A DNA stretch of 64,000 bases, from the NCBI RefSeq assembly GCF_009733595.1, contig NZ_WOFH01000009.1, positions 310,001 to 374,000 of the forward strand, read 5' to 3'. The notes below the pieces were generated by a model, which worked only from the letters and a program-made list of their open reading frames with translations, searched no databases and was not told the DNA's origin. The stretch is from Actinomadura litoris. GTDB taxonomy: Bacteria; Actinomycetota; Actinomycetes; Streptosporangiales; Streptosporangiaceae. The translations under genes were made by a program, and so were the position numbers. This document shows positions 27,786 through 36,742 of this stretch, in pieces (position 1 is the first letter of the stretch; the number at the start of each line of letters is the position of its first letter).

Positions 27786-29258
27786 GTGACCGCCGACGCC
27801 GGCCTGCCCGACACGCTGCGCGACCTGCCCGCCTGGACGCCGGACGCGCGGGAGCTCGCCGACCTGGAGCTGGTGCTCGCCGGCGCGTACCGGCCGCTGA
27901 CGGGGTTCCTCGGCTCGTTCGACACCGCGATGGTGATCGCGGGCGGGCGGCTCGCCGACGGGACGCCCTGGCCGGTGCCCGTCACGCTGGCGGTCCCGAA
28001 GGAGCTGACGGGCCAGGAGCGCGTCGTTCTCCAGGACCCCGAGGGTGTGCCGCTGGCGGTGCTGCGGGTCGGCGAGGCGTGGCAGGACCCGACCACCCAG
28101 GGCTGGCGGCTCGCCGGATCGCTGGAGGCCCTGCGCTCCCCCGCGCACGGACCGTTCCACGGCCTGCGCCGCCGTCCCGACGAGGTCGAGGCCGTCGCGG
28201 GGCCCGTGCTGGCCGTCGCGACCCGCGAGTTCCTGCACCGCAAGCAGCTCGGCCAGCTCCGGCAGGTCGCCGAGCGGCTCGGCGCGCACGTGCTGGTGCT
28301 GCCGATGCTGACCGGGGAGCACGACGAGTCGCTCGTCCGGGCGCTGCTCGGGGTCCGCCGGGAGCTGCCCGAGGGCACCCGGATCATCCCCGTCCCGCTG
28401 CCCGACCGGGGCGACGACCCCGAGCGCGACGTGCTGCTGCACGCCCACATCGCCGCCGCCTACGGCGCCACCCACCTGCTCGCGGACCGGGAGATCGAGG
28501 GCAGCGCGATCCCCGTCGTCGTCCCCGAGCCGTGGGCCTACGACGCGGACGTGGAGGTGTGGCGGCCGGTCGCGCGGATCGAGCCCGACCACGTCCAGGC
28601 CGAGCTGACGCCCGAGCGGCTCGGCGAGCTGCTGGACGCGGGCGAGCCCGTCCCCGACTGGTTCACCCCGCCCGCCGTCGCCGCCGAGCTGGCCCTCGCC
28701 CGCCCGCCCAAGCACTCGCGCGGCATCACGGTGTTCTTCACCGGGCTGTCGGGCTCGGGCAAGTCCACGGTCGCGCGGGGCCTCGCCGACGCGCTCGTCG
28801 AGCGCGGCGGCCGGACGGTCACGCTGCTGGACGGCGACGTCGTGCGGCGCATGCTGTCGGCCGGGCTGACCTTCTCCCGCGCCGACCGCGACGCCAACAT
28901 CCGCCGGATCGGGTTCGTCGCCGCCGAGATCACCCGGCACGGCGGCGTCGCGATCTGCGCGCCGATCGCCCCGTACGCGGCGACCCGCGCGGAGGTGCGC
29001 CGCATGGTGTCGGTCTCGGGCGACTTCGTACTGGTGCACGTCGCGACGCCGCTGGAGGAGTGCGAGCGCCGCGACCGCAAGGGCCTGTACGCCAAGGCGC
29101 GGGCGGGCCTGATCCCCGAGTTCACCGGGATCTCCGACCCCTACGAGGCGCCCGAGGACGCCGACCTCACCCTCGACACCTCGCGGATGACGCCCGACGA
29201 GGCGGTCGGGCGGGTCCTGGAGGTGCTTGTGGACGGCGGCTGGGTACGTCCGCAATAG
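27786..29258 (+). CDS. cysC: APS kinase (CysC) fused to a degenerate ATP-sulfurylase-like domain
   Basis: A 490-residue two-domain protein. The C-terminal ~180 residues are adenylyl-sulfate kinase, which makes PAPS from APS: P-loop TVFFTGLSGSGKSTVARGLA, LLDGDVVRRMLSAGLTFSRADRDANIRRIGFVA, ICAPIAPYAATRAEVRRMV, and DRKGLYAKARAG with DPYEAPEDADLTLDT. The N-terminal ~310 residues have the ATP-sulfurylase fold opening ELADLELVLAGAYRPLTGFL and LADGTPWPVPVTLAV. Where active sulfurylases carry the QTRNPxHxxH nucleotide site, this protein has ATREFLHRKQL, so that domain is probably inactive and regulatory or structural. Active ATP sulfurylase is supplied by CysDN at 51.9-54.1 kb. The GTG start is 6 bases after GGAG. 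Confidence 0.88.
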   Translation: MTADAGLPDTLRDLPAWTPDARELADLELVLAGAYRPLTGFLGSFDTAMVIAGGRLADGTPWPVPVTLAVPKELTGQERVVLQDPEGVPLAVLRVGEAWQDPTTQGWRLAGSLEALRSPAHGPFHGLRRRPDEVEAVAGPVLAVATREFLHRKQLGQLRQVAERLGAHVLVLPMLTGEHDESLVRALLGVRRELPEGTRIIPVPLPDRGDDPERDVLLHAHIAAAYGATHLLADREIEGSAIPVVVPEPWAYDADVEVWRPVARIEPDHVQAELTPERLGELLDAGEPVPDWFTPPAVAAELALARPPKHSRGITVFFTGLSGSGKSTVARGLADALVERGGRTVTLLDGDVVRRMLSAGLTFSRADRDANIRRIGFVAAEITRHGGVAICAPIAPYAATRAEVRRMVSVSGDFVLVHVATPLEECERRDRKGLYAKARAGLIPEFTGISDPYEAPEDADLTLDTSRMTPDEAVGRVLEVLVDGGWVRPQ

Positions 29259-29370
29259 CCGCAAAGCAATATCGGTCCGGCCAACCCGTGCAACCCCCGT
29301 CACCTGGGTTACTTCTAGGACATGGGCTGCCGTAGGCTGATGGCCGGTTTTCCTACATAGCAGGTAGGTC

Positions 29371-30351
29371 ATGGCGATGGACTTCGATTGGACGATGGCC
29401 GGTGGCTCGTTCCTGGTCGCGATCGTCGTCGGGCTGACCGGAATGGGCGGCGGCGCCCTGATGACGCCGATGCTCGTCACCTTCTTCGGCGTCAGCCCGC
29501 TCGCGGCGGTCTCCAGCGACCTCGTCGCCGCCGCCGTCATGAAGCCCGTCGGCAGCGCCGTCCACTACCGCCAGGGCACGATTAACATGCGGCTCGTCGG
29601 CTGGCTGTGCGTCGGCTCGGTGCCCGCCGCGTTCTCCGGCGTCCTGCTCGCCCGCGCGCTCGGGCACGGGGCGCGGGTCGAGGACATCATCAGCAAGGCC
29701 ATGGGCGTCGCGCTGCTCATCGCGGCGGCCGGGCTGGTCGTGCGCGGCTACATCGCCCACCGGGGCCGCGCCGGGACCGACGCCGACGGCGGGCAGGCCC
29801 CCGAGATCACGATCCGCCCGGTGCCGACGGTCCTGGTCGGGCTGGTCGGCGGGCTCGTCGTCGGCATCACCTCGGTCGGCTCCGGCTCCCTGATCATCGT
29901 CGCGCTGCTGGCCCTGTACCCGGCGCTCAAGGCCAACCAGCTCGTCGGCACCGACCTGCTCCAGGCCGTGCCGCTGGTGTTCGCCGCCGCCCTCGGCCAC
30001 CTGCTGTTCGGCGACTTCCGGATGGAGGTCACGGCCGCGCTGCTGGTGGGCTCGGTGCCGGGCGTCTACGTCGGCTCGAAGATCTCCTCGCGGGCGCCGG
30101 GCGGGCTGATCCGCCGCGTCCTGGCGCTGGTGCTGGTGGCGTCCGCGCTGAAGATGTTCGGCGTCGGCGCGGTACCGCTGGCCTGGACGATGGTCGCGCT
30201 CACCTCCACGACCGTGGCCGTGTGGCTCGTCATGCGCGGCCGCACCGCCCCGGCGGCGGCGCCCGCCACCGCGGCCCCAGAGGAGGCGTCGAACGCCCTT
30301 GAGGCGCCGAGCGGCGCCGAGCGCGCGTCAGCCGACGAGTTCGTCCGCTGA
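29371..30351 (+). CDS. Sulfite exporter TauE/SafE family permease
   Basis: A 326-residue membrane protein with about eight hydrophobic helices in two homologous halves. The first half carries VGLTGMGGGALMTPMLVTFFGVSPLAAVSSDL and the second VGLVGGLVVGITSVGSGSLIIVALLALYP plus LVGTDLLQAVPLVFAAALGHL. These duplicated Gly-rich motifs define the TauE/SafE family, which moves sulfite, sulfonates or related anions. A charged loop (GRAGTDADGGQAPEITIRP) separates the halves and the C-terminal tail is hydrophilic. It lies 112 bases downstream of the APS kinase gene on the same strand, which supports a role in handling sulfur oxyanions. The direction of transport is not determinable here. Confidence 0.9.
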   Translation: MAMDFDWTMAGGSFLVAIVVGLTGMGGGALMTPMLVTFFGVSPLAAVSSDLVAAAVMKPVGSAVHYRQGTINMRLVGWLCVGSVPAAFSGVLLARALGHGARVEDIISKAMGVALLIAAAGLVVRGYIAHRGRAGTDADGGQAPEITIRPVPTVLVGLVGGLVVGITSVGSGSLIIVALLALYPALKANQLVGTDLLQAVPLVFAAALGHLLFGDFRMEVTAALLVGSVPGVYVGSKISSRAPGGLIRRVLALVLVASALKMFGVGAVPLAWTMVALTSTTVAVWLVMRGRTAPAAAPATAAPEEASNALEAPSGAERASADEFVR

Positions 30352-31632
30352 CACCGGGAGGTCGGCGGACGTCTCGTCCGCCGCGTCCGGGACGGGGTCG
30401 GTCCTGCGGAGCCTCCGCCACAGCATGACCGCCGAGACCAGCCCGCCCGCGCCCAGGCAGTACGGAGCGATCGACGCGTGGCCGGGGTCGGTCACCAGCA
30501 GCCCCACCAGGACGGCGAGCCCGACCGCGCTCTCCACGCCCCGGACGGTGAAGACCTCACGGGACATCTTGCGGGCCGTCGCCAGGCTGGCGAGCGGCAG
30601 CGTGCAGGCGAAGCAGACCGCGTAGACGCCCCAGCCGACGAGCGCGACCCGGTCGACCGTGAACGACCCGCCAGTGACCAGCGGGCCGAGCCGGTCGACC
30701 AGCAGGATCCCGCCGAGGCTCATGACCAGCGCGATCACCGACAGCAGCACGCAGACGCGCACGGCGCGGCGGGCGGGCATGGGCGCCCCCGTGCGCTCGG
30801 CCTTGGCGAAGTCGCCGAGCAGGAACCCCCCGGCGCCGTTGACGAACGTCAGCGCGGGCGCGAGCAGCAGCCGCGCCGCCTCGATGCCCGCGAGCGCGGC
30901 GGTCGAGGCGAACGCGGCGATCATGACGCGGGCCAGCAGCAGCGACCCGGGCCGCAGGCCCGCCTGCACCGACCGCCACACCGCGAACGCGGCGATCTCC
31001 CGGAACGCGGTGCCGCGCAGCGGTGCGAGCGCGTACTCGGGAGCGGGCAGCCGCAGCCGCGCGAGCGTGATCGACACCAGGCAGCCCGCGCACATCGCGG
31101 CGAGCATCAACTCCAGGGTGGCGGCGGCGCCGAGGGCCAGCGCGGCGGCGAGCGTCCCGATCGTCACGACGAGGTAGGAGGAGTCGTTGAGGGCCAGCCG
31201 CCAGAACTCCATCCGGGCGGTGAAGATCCGCCGTCCGGTCTCGTTGAGCAGCCACAGCGCCACCAGCAGCCCGAACAGCCCGATCCCCGCCACGCCCGCG
31301 AGGCCCATCGCCGCCGTCACGCCCGCCCCGACCGCGGCGCCCGCGCCGACCGTGGCCAGCACCGACAGCAGCAGCGCGCCGCGCACGCGCGGGTCGAACC
31401 GGTCGAACACGGTGAGGCTGTCGCCGACCCAGCTCGTCTGCACCGCCGTGATCATGACGAGCACGGAGACGAACAGCGCGTACGCGCCGTAGCCGGACGG
31501 GCCGACCGTCCGCGCGCACAGCGCCTGGACGACCAGGCTGCCGCCCGCCGTGACGAACTGGACGGTGACCGCGCCGCCCGCCGATGCCAGCACGCGGGCG
31601 ACCTTGCCCCCGAGCCCCCCGGGACGCCGCAC
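30328..31632 (-). CDS. Polysaccharide flippase (Wzx / MOP superfamily)
   Basis: A 434-residue membrane protein with about 12 hydrophobic segments, such as VTAGGSLVVQALCARTVGPSGYGAYALFVSVLVMI (the GxxxYG element of polysaccharide exporters). It would flip lipid-linked repeat units to the outer leaflet. GTG 31632 begins MRRPGGLGGKVARV, and another GTG a few codons later is possible. It follows the Wzz-type gene by 23 bases, so GT4-wzz-wzx form one minus-strand operon. Its 3' end overlaps the convergent TauE gene by 24 bases. Confidence 0.85.
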   Translation of the reverse strand: MRRPGGLGGKVARVLASAGGAVTVQFVTAGGSLVVQALCARTVGPSGYGAYALFVSVLVMITAVQTSWVGDSLTVFDRFDPRVRGALLLSVLATVGAGAAVGAGVTAAMGLAGVAGIGLFGLLVALWLLNETGRRIFTARMEFWRLALNDSSYLVVTIGTLAAALALGAAATLELMLAAMCAGCLVSITLARLRLPAPEYALAPLRGTAFREIAAFAVWRSVQAGLRPGSLLLARVMIAAFASTAALAGIEAARLLLAPALTFVNGAGGFLLGDFAKAERTGAPMPARRAVRVCVLLSVIALVMSLGGILLVDRLGPLVTGGSFTVDRVALVGWGVYAVCFACTLPLASLATARKMSREVFTVRGVESAVGLAVLVGLLVTDPGHASIAPYCLGAGGLVSAVMLWRRLRRTDPVPDAADETSADLPVSADELVG

Positions 31633-31655
31633 GCCCGGCCCGGAGGCGGCCTGGT

Positions 31656-33245
31656 CTACCTGTCCAGGTCGTAGTGCATCAGGGACGTGTCGCCTTTTCC
31701 CTTGCCGGACCCGTTGCCCGAGTCGGGCGTGCCCGAGTCGGACGAGCCGGACGGCGTGCTCCCGAGGGAGCCCTTGCCGCCGAGCAGGGAGGCGGGGTCC
31801 TCGGCGGTGCGGGTCGGGTCGCCGCCGTCGGCCCACAGGTCGGCCGGGACGTCCGTCCCTGTGCCGCCCTCCGGTTCGGCCGGGGTCTCGCCGCGCGGCT
31901 TGCCGCGCCCGCCCTTCCCGCGCGGCGCCTTGCCCAGCGCGGCCGACCCGTTGCCGGAGCCGCGCGAACCCCGCGAACCCGAACCCGACCCGGAGGCCGG
32001 GGTCACCGGAAGCCCGGAACCCGGGCTTGAGCTGGAGCTGGCGGGACTCGACCCGTTCAGCCGCGGCCTGCCCCGGTCACGCTCGGGGGGCAGCGGCGGC
32101 GGCGCCGCCGGGACGGCCTGGGTGGCGGACGCCGGACGCGGCGCCGCCGGGGTCGCGGACCGGCCCCGGCGCGGCTGGCGCCCGCGCCCGGACGCGGGGG
32201 CGAGGGGGTCCTCCCGCTCGCCCTGTTCGGGCCGCTCGCGCAGCGGCTCGCGGGAGTCCTCGGGGCGGGCGCCGCCGACCCGCACGTCGGAGGCGTGCCT
32301 GCGGCCCTGGTAGGAGCGTCCGGCGGGGAGTTCGGGCGCGCCGCCCGTGAGCTGCCCGCTGCCGAGCGCGCCCACCGGTGCCCCTCCGGCCGCGCCGCCG
32401 AGCCCTTCCGGCGGCCCGCCGGCGGGACCGCCCGCGGGCAGCGGGCCGGGGCCCACCGGACGGCGCGGACGGGCCGAGGCCCGCAGGAACGACACCACGC
32501 ACGCCAGGATCACGCCGATCGCGAAGCCGATCGCGGCGTTCTGCGGGAGCTTGCTCGGCATGGGCGCCGACGGGTCGGCGGTGTCGAGGAACTGGACGCC
32601 GTCGTTGGTCTTGGACCGGGCCGACAGCAGCCCGCTCTCCTCGCCCTGGAGCTTGGTGAGCTGGTTGGCGAGCAGGCGGTAGGCGCGGCTGCCGGACTGG
32701 GTGACCTCCATGTCCTGCGTGACCTTGGTCTGGAGCGCCTTGATGCTCTTGATCTGCTCGTCCAGCTTGCCGGTGTTGGTGCTGATCGTCACGTCCTGGT
32801 ACGCCTGCAGCACCGAGTTGGCGATCACCGCCGCCTCGGTCATGTTGGCGCCGGACGCGGTGACGATCACGACGCCGCCGTCGGGCTTGCTGGAGGTCTT
32901 CACCCGGCCGCGCAACTGCTCGCCGGTGAGCTTGGGGCCGCGCTTGTCCCGGACGATCTGCGCCGCCCGCGCCATCACCGGCGTGGACCCGGCGAACGCC
33001 GCCCGCTGCGCGGTGTAGGTCGCATACCCCTGGCCGGAGATGACGCCCATGCGCAGCGCGTTATTGTTGTTCGTCGGGTCGGTGACGGCGAACCGCGCGG
33101 TGGCGGTGGCACCGCTGAACAGGATCTGCGTGGCCGCCACCGACGCCAGGAGGCAGGCCAGGACGATGATGAGGGACATCAGCCGGTAGCGCCAGACGGC
33201 CTCGACGAGGCTGATCTCCGGTGTGACGGGTGTCTGTGCTGTCAT
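31656..33245 (-). CDS. Wzz-type chain-length determinant with long disordered C-terminal tail
   Basis: A 529-residue polysaccharide copolymerase. The short N-terminus leads into helix 1 (LMSLIIVLACLLASVAATQIL). The extracytoplasmic region (residues ~45-245) contains ARAAQIVRDKRGPKLTGEQLRGRVKTS and a coiled coil (KLDEQIKSIKALQTKVTQDM). Helix 2 (AAIGFAIGVILACVVSFL) follows the proline-containing SKLPQNA, matching the PCP class. The last ~270 residues are cytoplasmic low-complexity sequence rich in Gly, Pro, Ser and Arg, ending SLMHYDLDR. In related systems the cytoplasmic end is, or contacts, a tyrosine kinase. No Walker motif is present here and no kinase gene lies in the locus. It sits between GT4 and the flippase in one operon. 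Confidence 0.85.
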   Translation of the reverse strand: MTAQTPVTPEISLVEAVWRYRLMSLIIVLACLLASVAATQILFSGATATARFAVTDPTNNNNALRMGVISGQGYATYTAQRAAFAGSTPVMARAAQIVRDKRGPKLTGEQLRGRVKTSSKPDGGVVIVTASGANMTEAAVIANSVLQAYQDVTISTNTGKLDEQIKSIKALQTKVTQDMEVTQSGSRAYRLLANQLTKLQGEESGLLSARSKTNDGVQFLDTADPSAPMPSKLPQNAAIGFAIGVILACVVSFLRASARPRRPVGPGPLPAGGPAGGPPEGLGGAAGGAPVGALGSGQLTGGAPELPAGRSYQGRRHASDVRVGGARPEDSREPLRERPEQGEREDPLAPASGRGRQPRRGRSATPAAPRPASATQAVPAAPPPLPPERDRGRPRLNGSSPASSSSSPGSGLPVTPASGSGSGSRGSRGSGNGSAALGKAPRGKGGRGKPRGETPAEPEGGTGTDVPADLWADGGDPTRTAEDPASLLGGKGSLGSTPSGSSDSGTPDSGNGSGKGKGDTSLMHYDLDR

Positions 33246-33261
33246 CGGGTGCTCTGGGTCC

Positions 33262-34428
33262 TCAGGAGGCCGGGTGCAGGGGGGACGGGGACGTCGCGGT
33301 CAGGCCGTGGACGACCTCCCGCAGGTCGCGGTGGTAGCGGTCGGCGCCGAACCGCTCGGCGGCGTCGGCGGCGGCCCGCTTGGCCATCGCCCTGGCGCCG
33401 TCCCAGTCGGCGAGCAACCGGGCGACGCCGTCGGCCAGCGCGGACGGGTCGTCCGGCGCGACGACCACGCCGTTCTCGCCGTCGGTGAAGATCTCGACCA
33501 GCCCCTGGGTCGCGCAGGCGACCACGGGCCGGCCGGCCAGCATCGCCTCGACCGCGCCGTTCCCGAAGGATTCGACGCGCGAGGGCACGACCGCGATGTC
33601 GGCCTCGGCGAAGGAGTTCCAGACCGAGGGGCGGAACCCCGCGAAGACGACGGTCCCGTCGCCGTCCGCGAGGGCCCGGAGCTCGCTCTCGAACCACTCG
33701 TAGCCTGGGTAGACGCTGCCGACCAATGTCAAGGTGACATCGTACCCGCGCTCGCGCAGGACCTGGACGGCCCGGACCGCGATGTCGGACCCCTTACGCT
33801 GCGAGAGCCGCCCCACCAGCACGATCCTGGCGGGTGGCCCCGGTTCGGAGCGCGGCGGCGCCACCTGCTCCGGCGGCGGCCCGTCCACCCCGTTGTAGAT
33901 GATCCGGGTGCCGCCCTTCCCGGCGGACCCGCCGACGGCGGCGGCGCTGGCCCGGCTGTTGACGATCACCGAGCGGGCGAGCCGGAGCGGCGCGTACAGC
34001 ACGGCCCGCATCGGCCTCGCCATGCCGTCCTCGGCCTCGTGCACGTGGCAGATCGCGGGCACGCGGGCGACCCGCGCGGCCAGCAGCCAGAACGGCAGCG
34101 TCACGGTGTTGACGTAGAGGGCGGCGGCGCGCTCGCGGCGCAGCAGGCGCCGGGCGCGGGGCAGGGCGCGGGCGGCGGCCGCCGCGAGCCGCAGGAGGCC
34201 GAAGGGCGTGAGGAACGCCTTGCGCAGGACGGGGACGGGCAGCACGACGATCTCGGCGCCCGCTTCGCGAAGGACGTCCGACAGCGGCCCGTCCTCCGGT
34301 AGCGTGACGATGACACGCCAGTGAGTGACGAGAGCCCGCACCGACTCGATGAACGTCCGGTCGGAGCCGTAGAGGTCGGGTGACGGATGCGCCAGCACCA
34401 CCACGGACCGCGAGTCCCGTTCGGCCAC
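33262..34428 (-). CDS. Glycosyltransferase family 4 protein
   Basis: A 388-residue GT-B fold retaining glycosyltransferase. The N-terminal domain has VVVLAHPSPDLYGSDRTFIES (acceptor-binding loop), and the hinge reads PARIVLVGRLSQRKGSDIAVRAVQVL. The nucleotide-sugar site, VPSRVESFGNGAVEAMLAGRPVVA, holds the E-x7-E-like motif. It would add a hexose, possibly rhamnose, to the lipid-linked repeat unit on the cytoplasmic side. The start is GTG 34428, preceded by AAGGAGGG. It is the first gene of the minus-strand GT4-wzz-wzx operon and is divergent from a second glycosyltransferase. Confidence 0.9.
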   Translation of the reverse strand: MAERDSRSVVVLAHPSPDLYGSDRTFIESVRALVTHWRVIVTLPEDGPLSDVLREAGAEIVVLPVPVLRKAFLTPFGLLRLAAAAARALPRARRLLRRERAAALYVNTVTLPFWLLAARVARVPAICHVHEAEDGMARPMRAVLYAPLRLARSVIVNSRASAAAVGGSAGKGGTRIIYNGVDGPPPEQVAPPRSEPGPPARIVLVGRLSQRKGSDIAVRAVQVLRERGYDVTLTLVGSVYPGYEWFESELRALADGDGTVVFAGFRPSVWNSFAEADIAVVPSRVESFGNGAVEAMLAGRPVVACATQGLVEIFTDGENGVVVAPDDPSALADGVARLLADWDGARAMAKRAAADAAERFGADRYHRDLREVVHGLTATSPSPLHPAS

Positions 34429-34581
34429 TTGCCCTCCTTAGGGCGACCGCGTCCACCAGCGGCGCCACCGTTCTCGCAACCTTCAGATTAACTGTTATTC
34501 GCCCCTGGGACGTGCGGTGTCCCTTGCGCATAATCTGTGCGGATCGTAATGAAGCGTCCACAAAGAGAGCGAGGGGTCAGG

Positions 34582-35724
34582 GTGCGCATCGCCATGGTAG
34601 GGACCCGCGGGGTGCCGGCGCGCTACGGCGGGTTCGAGACGGCGGTGGAGGAGATCGGCCAGCGGCTCGCGGCGGGCGGCCACGAGGTCATGGTCTACTG
34701 CCGCGGCGAGCGCCACCCCGAGCCGGAGTACCTCGGGATGCGGCTCATCTACCTCCCGGCGATCGAGAAGAAGGTCGCCGAGACGCTCAGCCACACCGGC
34801 CTGTCGGTGCTGCACGCCTTCCGGGGCAAGATCGCCCGCGAGGGCGCCGACGTCGCGCTGCTGTTCAACGCGGCGAACGCGCCGCTGCTGCCGGTGCTGC
34901 GGACGCTGCGGATCCCGGTGGCCACGCACGTGGACGGCCTGGAGTGGAAGCGCACGAAGTGGAGCGGTACAGGCCAGCGCTACTACCGCGCCGCCGAGTC
35001 GATGGCCGTCCGGTGGTCGGACGCGCTGATCGCCGACGCCGCCGGCATCCAGGACTACTACCGCGAGAAGTTCGGCGCCGAGTCGGTGTTCATCCCCTAC
35101 GGCGCGCCGATCCTCGCCGCGACCGACACCGCCAAGCTCGCCGCCGCGGGCTATGAGCCGGGCGGGTTCCACCTGGTCGTGGCCCGGTTCGAGCCGGAGA
35201 ACCACGTCCATGTGGCGGTGGAGGGCTACCGGCGCAGCGGCGCGCGCAAGCCGCTGGTCGTCGTCGGCTCGGCGCCCTACGCCGACGAGTACACGGCCCA
35301 GGTGAAGGAGCTGGCGGGCGACGACCCGCGCATCACCTTCCTCGGCGGCGTGTGGGACCAGGACCTCCTGGACGCCCTCTACGCGGGCGCGCTGACCTAC
35401 GTCCACGGGCACTCGGTCGGCGGGACGAACCCGTCGCTGCTGCGCGCGATGGGCGCCGGGGCGTCGGTGCTCGCCTTCGACGTCAACTTCAACCGCGAGG
35501 TGCTCGGCGAGGAGGCGGGGCGCTTCTTCGGCGACCCGGCGGAGCTGGCGAAGCGGATCGAGGAGGCCGAGGCCGACCCGGGCGGCGCGGCCGACCGGGG
35601 CGACGCGGCGCGCAAGCGGGCCTCCGAGCGCTACGTCTGGGACGACGTGGCCGCCGCCTACGAGCGGCTCTGCCTCGACCTGGTCGAGCGCAGGCTCACC
35701 CGCAAGACCGTGCGCCCGAAGTGA
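34582..35724 (+). CDS. Glycosyltransferase (DUF1972 / rhamnosyltransferase type)
   Basis: A 380-residue GT-B enzyme. It opens RIAMVGTRGVPARYGGFETAVEEIGQRL, which is characteristic of the DUF1972 group that includes rhamnosyltransferases and other surface-polysaccharide transferases. LVVARFEPENHVHVAVEGY and YVHGHSVGGTNPSLLRAMGAG form the donor-binding half. With RmlABCD in the same region, dTDP-rhamnose is a plausible donor, but this is inference. The GTG at 34582 fits the family start and follows GAGGGG. ATGs at 34537 and 34549 would add an Arg/Lys-rich leader. It is followed 39 bases later by a phosphotransferase-like gene on the same strand. Confidence 0.87.
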   Translation: MRIAMVGTRGVPARYGGFETAVEEIGQRLAAGGHEVMVYCRGERHPEPEYLGMRLIYLPAIEKKVAETLSHTGLSVLHAFRGKIAREGADVALLFNAANAPLLPVLRTLRIPVATHVDGLEWKRTKWSGTGQRYYRAAESMAVRWSDALIADAAGIQDYYREKFGAESVFIPYGAPILAATDTAKLAAAGYEPGGFHLVVARFEPENHVHVAVEGYRRSGARKPLVVVGSAPYADEYTAQVKELAGDDPRITFLGGVWDQDLLDALYAGALTYVHGHSVGGTNPSLLRAMGAGASVLAFDVNFNREVLGEEAGRFFGDPAELAKRIEEAEADPGGAADRGDAARKRASERYVWDDVAAAYERLCLDLVERRLTRKTVRPK

Positions 35725-35763
35725 TCGCGCGCGAACCGAACCGTGGGAGAGGCGGAGCGTGAG

Positions 35764-36678
35764 ATGTCCACTACTGGACAGGGGTTCGTCCGGCCGAGCA
35801 TGGGGACCCGCAACGTCCTCGTCCCGGCGTGGTCGCGGCGCGGCGCGCTCGCGGGCATATCGCTGATCACCCGTTCCAAGCCGGCGGCGCTGGCGGCGCA
35901 GTGGGCGCTGTACGGAGCGGTGGCCGCGTTCGGGCCGCGCGCCGTCCCCGGCCCGAGGGTCGCCTGGGAGCCGCCGGGCGGCCGGGAGCGCTGGGAGGCC
36001 CTGCGCGCGCGGGTGGGGACGTTCGATGACCTGGCCCTCTACGAGCGTCCGCAGGCGTCCAGGACGGGCCTCGCGGCCGTGCTGCTGCGCGCGGGCAGGC
36101 CGACGGGGTTCCTCAAGCTCCGCGAGGAGCCGGGCGAGCTGGACCGCGAGGAGCGGGCCCTGTCGGCGTTCCCCGAGGGCCGTGCCGAGGGCTTCCGGGT
36201 GCCGCGCGTGCTCGACCGGGGCGAGACCGCCGGGTGGCACTGGATGGTCATCGAGGCGATGCCGCCCCGGCCCGCCCGCCCGGTCCGGGGGGTCGAGCTG
36301 GAGCCGCTGCTCGGCGACCTCCAGCGGCGGCTGAAGGACGTCCTGCCGCGCACGGCCGAGATCCCGCCGCACTGGGTGCCGATGCACGGCGACCTCACCG
36401 CGTGGAACCTGCGCCGCTGCGGCCCGGGGCTCCCGTGGCTGATCGACTGGGAGGACGCGGCGTGGGCGCCGCCGGGCGCGGACGTCGTCTACTACGAGGC
36501 GACGCGCGTCGCGGTGTTCGGCAAGCCGTCCTCGCCGGACGCCGGGAGGGGCCACGCGGAGGCGGCCGAGTTCTGGCTGAAGCGGGTGGCGCTGCGCTCC
36601 GACGGCGACCACGACGCGCCGCTGAAGGCCCGGCTGAGCGAGGTCCTGCGGTCGATGAACCCGCACGGCCGCCCCTGA
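35764..36678 (+). CDS. Aminoglycoside-phosphotransferase-like (APH/choline kinase fold) protein
   Basis: A 304-residue kinase-like protein. The Brenner catalytic motif is MHGDLTAWNLRR and the metal-binding region is LIDWEDAAWAPPGADVVYYEA. An N-lobe lysine candidate is FLKLREEPGELD. In polysaccharide loci such proteins often phosphorylate a sugar, or the function is unknown. Nothing here points to antibiotic resistance. The ATG at 35764 (MSTTGQGFV) is preceded by GGAG; a GTG at 35743 is possible. It is in tandem with the DUF1972 glycosyltransferase, which suggests a shared transcript. The stop codon lies inside the first unit of a 16-bp tandem repeat. Confidence 0.78.
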   Translation: MSTTGQGFVRPSMGTRNVLVPAWSRRGALAGISLITRSKPAALAAQWALYGAVAAFGPRAVPGPRVAWEPPGGRERWEALRARVGTFDDLALYERPQASRTGLAAVLLRAGRPTGFLKLREEPGELDREERALSAFPEGRAEGFRVPRVLDRGETAGWHWMVIEAMPPRPARPVRGVELEPLLGDLQRRLKDVLPRTAEIPPHWVPMHGDLTAWNLRRCGPGLPWLIDWEDAAWAPPGADVVYYEATRVAVFGKPSSPDAGRGHAEAAEFWLKRVALRSDGDHDAPLKARLSEVLRSMNPHGRP

Positions 36679-36726
36679 GCACGGCCGCCCCCGAGCACGG
36701 CCGCCCCTGAGCACGGCCGCCCATGG
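36663..36726. repeat. Four 16-bp tandem repeats at the end of the APH-like gene
   Basis: Units GCACGGCCGCCCCTGA at 36663-36678, 36679-36694 (one change), 36695-36710 and 36711-36726 (diverging at the end). The first unit encodes the protein's last residues and its TGA. Added copies would only lengthen the 3' untranslated region. Confidence 0.9.
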
Positions 36727-36742
36727 CCGTGGTACACGAAAA

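Noticed and set aside
30328..31836. Longer flippase start at 31836
   Set aside because: The extra N-terminal sequence would overlap the C-terminal coding region of the Wzz-type gene in another frame and is Arg-rich. GTG 31632 after the wzz stop is more likely.
35764..36678. Antibiotic-resistance aminoglycoside phosphotransferase
   Set aside because: Only the generic kinase-fold motifs are present, and the gene sits in tandem with a glycosyltransferase in a polysaccharide locus. A resistance role is not supported.
36663..36726. CRISPR-like repeats
   Set aside because: Units are contiguous 16-mers without spacers: a simple tandem repeat. No CRISPR array or cas gene was seen anywhere in the window.
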